Below are positions 1-10,586 of a stretch of DNA of 64,000 nucleotides, piece by piece. Location of the stretch: NCBI GenBank assembly GCA_017591395.1, contig WEDG01001030.1, positions 124,001-188,000 of the forward strand. Reading direction: 5' to 3'. A model generated the notes under the pieces. It worked only from the letters and a program-made list of their open reading frames with translations. It did not search any database and was not told the origin of the DNA. The stretch's first letter is position 1. The number at the start of each line of letters is the position of its first letter. The translations under genes were made by a program, and so were the position numbers. The DNA comes from Schistocephalus solidus. Taxonomy: Eukaryota; Platyhelminthes; Cestoda; Diphyllobothriidea; Diphyllobothriidae.

Positions 1-374
1 ACCCCTTCCACACCAGCTGTCTGTTTTTCGCTATCTGTCTTGTCATGCAAACTGATCTAGTTCGACTGTCTCACTTGCCCCTCTGTTCTCTTACTCTGAC
101 AACAGGTTGGTGCCACCAACTTGACAATTTTCGAGTAAAACTCGATTTTCCAAAGAGAGCTTTCTTTTCATATACAAACATACATGACAGTTCCACCATC
201 CGTTTTGCTTATATACACCGCCTGCTTCACGGCAGATTGGAACCAGGCTCGGTGCAACAAACAAAATAATCAACCTCAAATGTGTGCCATACTACCTTGC
301 CTTTTGAGCATGACATTTCATGAGTTAGGCCATCTAGTGTAAGTACATACACACGGATACCTGTAAGCAGTAGA
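1..374. other. No gene recognised
   Basis: Ordinary unique-looking sequence before the palindrome at 375. Short open frames on both strands overlap each other and resemble no family I know. No repeat, splice-bounded exon or RNA gene could be supported. Confidence 0.4.
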
Positions 375-607
375 CACTCACGGTGTCTACAAGGTGTGCA
401 ACTAATAAAGCAGCGAATCCTCGAGGACCCCAGCGTGGGAATACTGGGAAAATGCAAACCCTCGAACGAATATAACAAACATAAAGTAAAATTTCTTTAT
501 GTTTGTTATTTTCGTTTGAGGTCTTGCACTCTCCCATAATTCCCATGCTGGGGTCCTCGAGTTCTTCACTGCTTAATTATTTGCACACCTTGTAGACACC
601 GTGAGTG
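375..607. repeat. Long imperfect palindrome (fold-back element)
   Basis: The left arm at 375-486 and the right arm at 495-607 are reverse complements over about 112 bases, with an 8-base centre at 487-494. Matching landmarks on the two arms are cactcacggtgtctac with gtagacaccgtgagtg at the outer ends, cctcgaggaccccagc with gctggggtcctcgag in the middle, and acaaacataaag with ctttatgtttgt at the centre. The arms differ by scattered substitutions and a few small indels, so the palindrome is old or was never perfect. It carries no coding frame. It resembles a fold-back MITE or an inverted duplication. No target-site duplication is obvious beyond the arms. Confidence 0.85.
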
Positions 608-2399
608 TTCGCATCAGCTGGACCTGGCGGCCGTCGTCTATGAGGTGGATGAACGTTCTCCTTGGTTCGAAACGCAATGGAACGAGGATGATCTGAGCAT
701 ATATTTCCGCCTTTGAAATCCCACAACGGACTCTGCAATCAGCAAGGTAGCATCTGGCTGATTCATGTAACCTCCGCAATGCTCCCCGTTGGACCCCCTC
801 CCCCCCAAGGGCGACAGTTTTTTTCTCCTAAATATCACCGGGAGTTTTTTTTTTACTGTCTGCTCATTTTTAACTATGTTGGCCTCGCCAACATATCGAG
901 GTACAATTTTTGATACCAAAACTCGCATGTACAAATAGGGAATTCAAAGGTGACTCACTTACATCTCCCTCAAATATACTGATACTGATACAGGTTACAT
1001 GGTTGAAAGTACCGACAGCGCATGTAAAAGCCCAGACACCTGTTTCGGCGATATTCTGCCACTGCGTGCATAGCTGCTGTGGTTTCGGTTCATCAGCGTG
1101 TCCGCCAGCTTTCCTCATGTGTTTTCTGGTAAACTCCAGTTTGAAAATTGCTGGTTTCTAAATTCCTCAGAAATAAATTGGTAATTTTGAGTAAATCCGT
1201 TGGCGCATCCATCAAAAAACATAACAGGAATTTTAATGATGAACTGAAGCCCTTTCAGCTGTTTAGCAGCGGTTGAATATCAGTTAAACAAGTGCCCGGG
1301 TTTATAACTATTACATATGCTGCCACTGTGATCTATCATATAATCTATGTATAAAACTTTTCTAAAAACTGAAAAACTTCCGTTTTGTTTATGCAATTGA
1401 ACAATTACGTATTCTGCTTTACAAAAAGTACAATAAATGTGCGGTTCATAATTCGTTCAAATAACTACGTAAGGTGAAAATTGATTGCCAAAATGGCAGT
1501 ATATAAGCAGTGTGTTGTTCGCACATAAGGCTCGCGCTGATGGTCAAAAAGACAAAAAGTCCGAAGCCGGTTTAAAACACCCCATAACTGTGCTAGGCAA
1601 ATTCAAATCAACCGAGCGTGAATGTTCATGACCAACTACGATCTGATAGGCTGCTTCTCTACTCGGAATAATACATTGGGTTCTGTATATAAGAGTTCAT
1701 CCTGCTGCAAACATATTTGGTTTGTGGTGTTTTAAGTTCCCATTATCAATCCTAAAAAAAGTATTTAAATTGGCCTGTTTAACTTGAACTAAATTAGGGC
1801 TTTATTATTGGTCATGTCAGGGCTTTTAATTTTATCCTTTAATGCTCTTTTGTATGAACCTCATCGTCTTGGGCTTTCAGTAAGCAAGTCAATGGTTGGG
1901 AGTAAGCTGATTGGTTATGTATTTTTTTGCAGATAAGCCAGCACCATTTTCAAGTCACCTTAGATGAACGTTTGCATGTGCTGCCTCCAAAAAATGCCGA
2001 TAACTGTTACCTGAACATTAAACGTACGCCCATATCTTCGCATTTTGTCAACCATTTTTATTACCTGTTGAATTGCTTTCCGGTCATTTTATGCTCCCAC
2101 GTTTCTTCCCACCATTACCAAAATAAAATATTTGAATTTTCGGTTCCCAGGAATTTTTCCTAAAACCAAACGGACAGGATAACTAGTCTTTCTGCAAAAA
2201 AAAGATATTTTTGGATTTATTAAAAGAATTGGTTCTTTGAAAGGACCTGGGTTCCATAATCTTTTACAGTTTATTGCCCTTTTAATAGTATTAAATTCAA
2301 ATTTGACAGAAAACGCTTGAGAAAAATGGCTTCTAATAACATTCCTGCAATTAGGGACAGTATTTGTGCTAGCAAACACTGCATCGAGACCGAAACTGC
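608..2399. other. Gene-free stretch with one weak exon candidate
   Basis: Mostly AT-rich sequence without recognised features. At about 1920-1931 a pyrimidine-rich tract ends in gcag. It is followed by a frame running from about 1932 to a possible donor (GT at 2026-2027), which would encode roughly 31 residues. The acceptor looks good, but the donor gtacgc is poor and the peptide resembles nothing I know, so I do not call an exon. Confidence 0.3.
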
Positions 2400-3330
2400 T
2401 GATTATTCGCTGTTCAAATGCAATGAGGAACAAGAACAGCAACTAGCCTTCTTTGATGTCCTCGTCAAGCGAAATCCCAGCGGCAAAATTGAAACGACAA
2501 TTAACAGGAAGGCACCGACCACCACCACTACTCACATTTAGCAGTAACTACCCAGTGGCTCACAAAAGAGGCTGTGTGAGAACGCTGTTCAAACGGATAC
2601 AGACACATTGTAGCAAGCCGGAGGAAAAGTACACGAAGCCCGAACGCTCTGCGACCAATTTATGCGGAATGGCCATCCGATGGCGCTTATAAGCCGATGC
2701 CTACGCGTTCGGTCAGGAGGTACAAATCAGAAACACAACCAGGGATATGGCACGCTCTGTCCAATAACAATGACGTCTCAGAAGCTATTGAGCGCATTGT
2801 TGTCGGACTGCGTTTTGACATTGCACACTGCCCCAAAGCTAGTAAACGAAGCAGAGAGATGAAAACCAAAGACAGACTAAACCCAAAAGAGCAATTGTGA
2901 GTAGTGTCTTCCATCCCATGTCTAAACTGTCCATGTACTTGCACAGGCCAGACTGAACGCATGCAAGGATTGCGCATACATGAACATAAATTAGCCCTGC
3001 GACGGGGTGATGAATAATCGTAATTTGTTGCCCACACCTACTAAAAGGGCCATACGTTCAACTTTGCAGCCATCATGATAATCGCCCACGACGGAAACAA
3101 GACGAGCCGAGAATTGCTTGAATCCTGGCCCATGGATGGGAACTCAATCAATTTATGTGTCGATTTGACGCTGGCGTACAGAGCCTTGCACATTCACCTC
3201 CATCCTTGCATCAGTGATCACTGAATGGCTTGTACCTTCCCCAACAAGAGTTGCGTTTTTTCGCTGCTGCTGCTGTTATCTCTGACGATGGACTCCTGCA
3301 GGAGTTCGAAGCTCAGAATAAAACATTTTC
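2400..3330 (+). pseudogene. Penelope-like element, decayed 3' part (RT end plus GIY-YIG endonuclease)
   Basis: Three plus-strand frames in succession give pieces of one Penelope-like polyprotein. About 2420-2530 carries a motif of the QLAFFDVLV type, typical of the Penelope reverse transcriptase. About 2540-2690, in the next frame, reads NYPVAHKRGCVRTLFKR with THC soon after, a family hallmark. About 2770-2900, in the third frame, has a SEAIER/IAHCP stretch. A GIY-YIG nuclease-like region follows at about 2913-3175, with a CPCTCTGQTER core, then RIHEHKLALRRGD, GHTFNF and NKTSRELLESW. Stops at about 3015 and later and several frame changes mean it is dead. A poly(A) signal AATAAA lies at 3317-3322. 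The 5' part, including the RT catalytic core, is missing. The family is confident; the ends are approximate. Confidence 0.85.
3317..3322 (+). terminator. Poly(A) signal of the Penelope-like element
   Basis: AATAAA about 140 bases after the recognisable end of the GIY-YIG region. The surroundings (gactcctgcaggagttcgaa, then cctggtgctcgaac) fit the 3' tail of this element. Signal use is inferred. Confidence 0.5.
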
Positions 3331-3709
3331 CTGGTGCTCGAACAAACTTCACCTCTCTCACGTTTATCTTTTGAGTTCACAACTATGCTAGATTGGCTAT
3401 ATATTGACCCTAGTTAGCTTTTATGTATCAGCAAAAAATTTCAATTGTCGTATATTATGAAACTTTAACAAGGAAGACCTGATGTAGAGAGTTTGGGGGG
3501 AAGAAGAACTCGATATTTCAGTTATCTGGCAACCGAAAAGTTGGCCATTTTATCATATGATGTACGTAGGAGAAGAATAACGTTGATAAAAATGCAGTGG
3601 ACACTGTTGTCATCCGGACACCAAAACTCTCCTGATGGCCGTCAAAGTTGCAACTTTCACGTAAATTCCCTTGTATTACTATCTTTTGGTGATACCCGCT
3701 ACCTGATTC
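3331..3709. other. No gene recognised
   Basis: The frame open on the plus strand from 3493 to 3768 runs into the inverted family A repeat at its end and has no recognisable content. I see no other feature here. Confidence 0.35.
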
Positions 3710-3757
3710 GAGAACCATTTGACCCACTTGTGAAAAATCCAGCGGCCTCGGTGGGAG
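3710..3757 (-). repeat. Family A tRNA-related repeat, inverted fragment
   Basis: The reverse complement reads through the end of a tRNA-like T arm and acceptor (tcccaccgaggccgc) into the family body (ttttcacaagtgggtcaaa). This matches the copies at 26.9-27.3 kb on the plus strand. It lies directly beside the plus-strand copy at 3779, giving an inverted pair. Confidence 0.65.
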
Positions 3758-3778
3758 CCGAGTTATGATGTCTCAATC

Positions 3779-3945
3779 GGAATCCATGAGTTTAATCACA
3801 CTTTGGTTGGCTGTACTTAAGCCTTCACCTTGCTAGCGTGGGTTCAAATCCCATCAAGGCTGCCGACTCTTTCACAAGTTCGTCGGATGAATGATTTAAA
3901 TCTGCCAAAATCCTGCACTGCTTCAATGTTGTTGACCCGGTGATA
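3779..3945 (+). repeat. Family A tRNA-related SINE-like repeat
   Basis: It begins with an inverted copy of the family tail (catgagtttaatcacac). It continues with ggttggctgtacttaagcc and the T-arm-like block gtgggttcaaatcccat, followed by the body ttcacaagttcgtcgg...ctgccaaaatcctgcact. The gtgggttcaaatccca block is a good match to a Pol III B box. The 5' acceptor and D arm are missing here. The same body follows each copy at 26.9-27.3 kb. Confidence 0.75.
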
Positions 3946-6557
3946 CACCTAGGCACTTCAAAGACAGGAAACGGAACAAACGCATGTTGCGGTGTTACTT
4001 TCCATTGTTTAAGTAGACAGTGTCAAGTCTATTCTTTGTGTTACTTTGCGCAAGGTCAGTCTGTCAACGACAACAGGCGTAGTAGACAGATGTTCCAATG
4101 TAGCGTAAACGTAATAGTCATGATACTTCTCTCACCAGTGTTACTCACTTAAACATCAGAATGCTGAGTAAAATTTACTACACGCTTCCAGACTTTACAA
4201 TTCATTTCCTTTTTCAACATTTAATCTGCCTTCTCAAAGTCCCTCTATGAGTACTGCATTCCACATATCATAGAGCGACCTGTTTACTTACGCAGATATT
4301 TGCCGCTAGTTAAACTAGGTTTTGTGGATTCCATTAGCAACAAAATCTGAGCAAGGCTGGAAAAGAATCGGAAGTATTACAATATAGCAACCACAGGTAT
4401 TTGTACTTAAGTATTAAGGGATTTTTCACGAAGTAATCCTTATTACGCATCCATCAGAATGCACGATGAAATCAAAATTTGTAACCCAGGCTTTGATAAT
4501 ACAAAAGTTTATAGGAAAGGGTAACAGGTGTGTCATTTAAGAAATTATCCTCTCAATGGGATCAACAAAAATCACTTTTCTGGTGGCACTGATAATCCAA
4601 ACAATAGACCAATAATCGAAAAATGGGCCGATAACCGGTGTTTCCGATTGCAAATAATAAAAATATCATCTTCTTTGAGTAAGCTTCATCATCGGAAAAA
4701 GCGTTCATTGTTTTTCTTGATGTAACATTCAACACAGAGCCAGTATATGCGCTTTAATTAGAAAAAAAACTGTAGCAACATTTTATCGGATTTAAAGTTT
4801 GTGAGCGTTCACCACTGTTTTTACGAGAACATGGCCATAGCATTCCATACGAGAAGCTGATGCACACACTGAAAATTAAGATTAGTATGCGACCCAATGC
4901 CCTCCATTAGCCACGGAAAGGCAATGAGAGGTTTGTTGGATTACGCGTTGCTCCATGAATAAAATGCGGCAAGGACTCTATTCTGTTTACTATTTAGAAC
5001 AATATTTTGTTGTTTCCCATCAGCTTCTTAATATTGGCCCGAAAACGAATTTAAATGTTTGGGAACTTCTCAAATGAAAAAAGGAAATATAATATTTTAT
5101 CCGAGGGCAGACGATAAAGTATAAAAGATACACAATAACAGCAAGGGTAACTGGAAGAATCAGTAAGTTCCTAAGGTCTCATAGTACAGAGCAAAAAAAC
5201 ACATTTTTAAAAACAAAGATTTAAAAAAAATATGTTCTTCCTAGTATGTTTTCGTCCTCCAATTGCTTCCAGCTCTGTATGTTAAATGTTGATTCAACTT
5301 CCTTAGCTCGAACGGGTGTCTGCATAACTTGTAGTATTTGGTAAGACATATTATTTGCTTAGAGCTAAGAATAATTTCCGTTATAAATTTATGCGTTTTT
5401 ATTTGAATCTTTACGCTATGTTTTAGTTTTGACTGCCATATTGCGACCCACGTTTGAGTTCTGTGTGATGCTGTATGAATTGTGGTAGGGTTCATAAGTT
5501 GAAAATCATGCCACCTGCTTTAAATTGGTCGCAAATAATTTCGGTCTTCTTGACACTGTCTCTCTCTCTCTTCTTCCACAGCAGGTTAGGATTTAGGTCT
5601 TCTTTACTCTCCGCTCATTACACTGCAGTTCGCAAATTGAACATCTCATTGAAAACATAGGCATCTATGCGCAATGGAAACCTGGTAGGGTGTCTTATTT
5701 CAGGAAGTGGAAATTTATCACTATGGACCTTTCCTACTAAGTCAGGATTTGAGATGGCCTACGGAAGCATCCCTCCCGTCATCCTTAGTTGCTTTAACCC
5801 GCGTTGAATACTACCAGAAATCTACTGAAGACGCAGATGTATAGCTGTTGATGATTTTATCCAGATAAGCCACAGATGGCTCAACCATGCAGGGAAAATG
5901 ATACGTGAACGCTGGATGGTGTCTGGATGAAATGACTAACACGTGCAGCCAAGTAGTTGATCTGAAATTGATCCGCCATTGGGACTACCCTTTCCTACTC
6001 ATTACATCAACCGCAATCCTAATGCAGGTAGACAAAACGGGCATCTGCTTAGTTAACCTGAAAGTGAAATGATAAAAGATAAAAGCCTTTATTTTTAAAT
6101 TGAAAATCTCAGTTCCAGTGCTCAGGTCATTGAAAATTTAGAAAGAGGCCATGAAAAGAGCTTGAGGCACGTCCAATAACTCCGTAAGACAATCAGTAGA
6201 CAGTATGTACAACACGTTATAGAAAGAGCACAAGTTGCATATTTTCTTTTTATAGACCTTTGCATTATTACCTCTTCCCCTTAGAAGCATTCATTTCCCA
6301 GTACATACGCACTTGCCTGTTATTTGCAGACTTGTTGAAGGTTGAGCCAAAACTTAAAGTTCACGTTTAAGGAAGATGCGGCGTCTTTTGAAGGTCGCAC
6401 TAATTTCGCTCAGAAGGTGATTCACTTCGCTCCACATATTCACATAATTTAACTAACATTCCTCCAAACTACTGTTTTAGTCCGTTTTGCAGGTAAACCA
6501 TGATTAAATTGAAAACTTATAGGCAACTTAACCTTGCCCAAAATACAAGGGAGATTG
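3946..6557. other. Gene-free stretch
   Basis: AT-rich sequence with scattered short open frames and no recognised protein, RNA or transposon. A short TC-rich tract at about 5562-5575 precedes a cacagcag acceptor-like site, but no convincing exon follows it. Confidence 0.35.
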
Positions 6558-6690
6558 AACTTGCCGTTTCTGGCTTATTAGCCACCATCAGCCAGCCATA
6601 CCCAACCCCAGGTGGTGCGCCACTCGAGGCTCGAACCCGCGACCTGTTGATCAGAAGTCCAACGCTCTAAACATTGAGCCACCAATGCAA
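6558..6690 (-). repeat. Family B tRNA-derived SINE, minus strand
   Basis: On the minus strand a tRNA-like head reads ggtggctcaatgtttagagc (A-box-like). A long arm with gttggacttctgatcaacag follows, then the B-box-like cgcgggttcgagcctcg. The shared tail is ggttgggtatggctggctgatgg, then ctaataagccag. Five clear copies of this head and tail occur in the window, in both orientations. The long variable arm suggests descent from a class II-like tRNA. No internal coding sequence exists; such elements normally move with LINE enzymes. Confidence 0.85.
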
Positions 6691-6718
6691 ATATTCTCGA
6701 TCGAAACCGGCTAGACAA

Positions 6719-6875
6719 CAAGCACGTGGTTTAATGGGTAGTGTCGGACTTCTAATCAACAAGTTATGGGTTAAAGTCACGGGTGCTGCAATACCTGGGG
6801 TTGGTATGGCTGGCTAATGACAGTTAATAAGCCAGATTTGGCCATTCCAGTCTGCCTTGTCTTTCTCAGCCATGT
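6719..6875 (+). repeat. Family B tRNA-derived SINE, plus strand
   Basis: Same family as the copy at 6558-6690 but on the opposite strand, with the tRNA-like heads facing each other about 28 bases apart. It shows gtggtttaatgggtagtgtc, gacttctaatcaacaag, a decayed B box (atgggttaaagtcac) and the tail ttggtatggctggctaatg...aataagccag, ending near ccattccagtctgcc. Confidence 0.8.
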
Positions 6876-9800
6876 TCCTCTAACGATGCTACCAGCCGCT
6901 GTGCGGCTGCTAGTGGGGTTTGAGAGTGAGCTTAAAGGCAGAGCGGAACGAGTGCGATCCGCCAGCGATCGGTTAAGTATCCATCCACCAATAGAAACAT
7001 ATCCGTTTCAGGAACATTCTGGAAGACATTATGAACCCATTTCAAAACAAACACTTACAGCCTGATATGGTTAGCATTCTCAGAAATTCATGATACCTTG
7101 ATCAGTTCGTGCATAAAATAAATGCTAATAAGGGGTTGTACGATCAATTGCTATGAAATATAAGTCCAAATGTATTCATAAACCGCTTTTGATTAAACAA
7201 CCTACCAGTCAAGAGGTAAATGATGCGTGAAGAAAACACTGCGTTAAAAAGAATTGAATTTTATATTGATTATCTGTGCTTTCAGAAGGGCAACTAGTTT
7301 GTTTGGCTAACGCCAAGAAGTTGTCTCCACTATATTTCTCTGTGTCAAAATTCATAAAAAAAAACGTTTGAAGGACGTTAGGTCCAATCGAAACGCAATG
7401 CTGATTTCCGATATACCCACAGTTAAGCAAGATCTTCAAGGTACTAAACTAAAAGGTGACTTAGCTTCCTACACATTTATCACCAGACGTGGCATGCTTA
7501 TGCATTCATCAACGGAAAGCTGCTTGAAATTTAAAAATCCTCGAAATTCAACAAAAAATCCCACGACCTTGACTGTAAGTGACTGAAAGCACGCCCAGAT
7601 AACGCCATCCCAGTGTTGAGATGGAAAAGTGTTTTAAGGTTATTAATTTTGCAGCCCTAGTTTAGCAACTTAACAAAGATAAAAGTATATATGCAAATTA
7701 CAGTCAATGTTTTATGCTTTTCGGCGGACTTCTGAAGGTCTCTTTAAGATATTCAGATCCGCACTCGCCTACCAACAAAATTCGAACGTTATATTGTTCT
7801 AGTTTTTTAATATAAACAGTATTACTATTTTTCTGGAAACTGTCGATTCATTGATTTACTCTCGATCAAAATATAGGGAAAACTCATCAAAATAACCTTT
7901 TTGTTTAATGCCTGCCAGTGGAATTAAGAAAAAACCCAAAATGCCTCTAATGGCCGCCAGTTTGATGAGATTATTCCGTACGGGCATTTGTCCAACATCC
8001 CCTCTCCCATTTCTATTCAAAACAATTTTTATATTCTGTTACATTGAGCGAAAAGAAAAAGGGCCATCTTCGTTTTTTTTCTAGTTCTTGGACAAGCACT
8101 TAGCATATCTGTGTCCACCCTGCATACGTTTACATATCTGCATTGCATGAGAATAGAAAAAACACAATGCATAGGCGGTTTTCTCGTTCTCATTCAATTT
8201 TTGTAATAAAAAAATAGACCCCGCATTCGGTTTTCGAGCATCATAACTCAACTAGGTCACTTATTCTGACTATTTGCCGTATAATTTGTCACCCAAGATC
8301 CAACTGCAACCTTAGGTTTCGTCTTTATAATCTTCTATTTGAGCTCTAATTGAACCTACGTCTTTCTTTAAACAATTGTACATTATTTTACTACGCCAAA
8401 AATGCCGAATATGCGGTGACTTTGGTAGCCACAGTTAGATTACCCTGAGGTTGGTTATTTATATTCTTTACCTTGCTTCATAGCTTGTAAAAAGTAACCT
8501 CGTTAACAAGCGCTTTTATTAGATATTAAGCTGTCGAATGCATGTGTTACATAACTTTTTCAATATTAATTCAAGGTAAGAATGTAGACGTTTTACCATT
8601 TTTTGATTTCCCTGAAAATAGCTGATACATTTTCTGCTGAAAATTAAGTACTCACCTTTCGTTTTATAGTTGAGCGTTTTTCTTAATTTTTTACTTACAT
8701 GCTCCATTCTTAGACTTGCAAGTGGACTTTTGTCCACTGACTGAATATATTATAAATTGTGCAAAAAATGCTTATCTTCTGCACATTGCGCTCCCAAATC
8801 TCTGCTACCCGGAAACCATATTATGCAAAAATTGTCTTATTGCTTACTTCCAATTTAACATAGGTGTTTCAGCAGTCCATCTCTACAGTTTCATCTACGT
8901 ATTTTGTTTAAGACCCATATTTTCTGAGTAGTTAAGCAAAATACTGGTTAACAATTTTATTAGTGTGTTTTGCAGGAAAAATTATCATAAATTTTTAAAA
9001 TAAATGTTTAAAAATGAATTCATTTCTTCTTTCTGGAAATTAGTGCAATTCCTTAAACGTGCATGCATTTGATTTTGATTGACTTATGATCATCTTTTTC
9101 GGTTACAGAAGAGATTAATTTTAAACCGTGCTTGATTAGATTAATTTTTGTTTATATCTCAACGCTCAAAAGCAAGATGTTTTAGGCAGTGATATTAAAT
9201 TCCACACGATACTTCTTCATTATCCGGCAACCTCCGATTGCGCCCTGATCCTGCCTGTTTTCCTTCAATATTCAAGATTTAATATGAAGTTCTCTTTGGA
9301 AAGAAATATATTTTGATTCTCAAAACCGCTCAAGTGAGCAAAATAGGCCCAAAAGTATGCTTAGTTACTCACTCAAATTTCGATAACACCCTGCACGAGT
9401 TACGTCATCTATTGTACATTTTGTAATAAGCAGCATACTTAAAAATTTATAATTTTGGCAAATCAACTTCCGTTATTGGAAGAAAAATGTGCAGTTCAGG
9501 CACCGCATGGTTTCTAAGCCTTCTCGCTTCCACTTGACCACTTTCACTCTCCATTTGTCTTATAAAAATTGGGTGCTTATTGCTTAAATCGCAAGTAGTA
9601 TCCCGAAGTCACGCGGAAAGCTAGGCGAAATTGTGTGGAAGAGGTTATTATTTAAATTTGTGGGAGGGCCCTTTAATCAGGAAGCATAAATAAACAAGGC
9701 CAGTGTTAAGCTGACAACAATGTATCCAGCAGTACAAGGCTTTTTATAATTAACATTGAACATCTCATTTTGCTGTTGAATGGAATCTTTTCGCGCGGAT

Positions 9801-10419
9801 GAACCCGGTAATTATCATTATCATGGTGGCCTAAAAGTACTGCGAGAAACAGGAGAAGTATTTCTGACAACTGCTCAAATTAGGTTTAGAGTTGTGAGTT
9901 TAAGGTTGTCATTTAAACCCTTCCATTGTAAATTATCTGACTGCCATTCGTCTGCTTTCTGTTACTAGTGAACATTGGAATCTGCATTGAACGTTAACAA
10001 TGGCTATAAGGCCATAATTTAAGAAACACTGGTTGAATTCATATGCTTCACTAGCGTAAACGTCTGTGGCCTCAGTGAGACCTGCGTGTAAATTGCTCCA
10101 AATATGAGAACCTTCACGAATATCAGTCTGACTACCTGCTCAGGCGGTAAGAACGTTTTTTGTACAGTAGTGGAAGACCACCGTGTTTTTATCTAATGTG
10201 TCAAAAGAATTGTCCTAAACTTTCAAAAGAACAAATTATTAAAAATAATTTTCTATTAAGTAGTACTAACCATTCGGAAATCGGTATTAAAAGCCTCTGT
10301 CTGGTTGTATGAGGATTGTGGGTGTTCCGTTTTGCATTTATGGCTCCACGACTGACGAAATCTCTGTAACGGCACAAGAAAATCTGAGATGAGATAAAAA
10401 ATAAGAAGAAAATGCAATC
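6876..10419. other. Gene-free stretch
   Basis: AT-rich DNA with only short, unrelated open frames on both strands. I found no element, RNA gene or splice-bounded exon. Confidence 0.35.
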
Positions 10420-10586
10420 GTCTGATGTCTGGCATTCACAAGGGAAGAGACAACAACAGACAGGGTTGCAGGAATTAGAGGATGCAATTGTTTATGCCAC
10501 GGCATAAATAGGGATATGGGCGGCTCCCGTATTTATCGCAGACGGTTGCATCTGATGAGATGATTGTTTGAATGCCCGCATCAGAG
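10420..10586. repeat. Imperfect fold-back repeat
   Basis: The left block gtctgatgtctggcattcac (10420-10439) pairs with tgaatgcccgcatcagag at about 10569-10586. The inner block gatgcaattg (10481-10490) pairs with cggttgcatc (10543-10552). At the centre, ataaata and tatttat flank a GC-rich loop. Pairing between these blocks is patchy. This is a degraded palindrome, possibly a MITE relic. Confidence 0.5.

Noticed and set aside
6613..6690. A functional tRNA gene on the minus strand
   Set aside because: The head resembles a tRNA with A and B boxes, but it is always followed by the same tail in several copies and arm pairing is poor.
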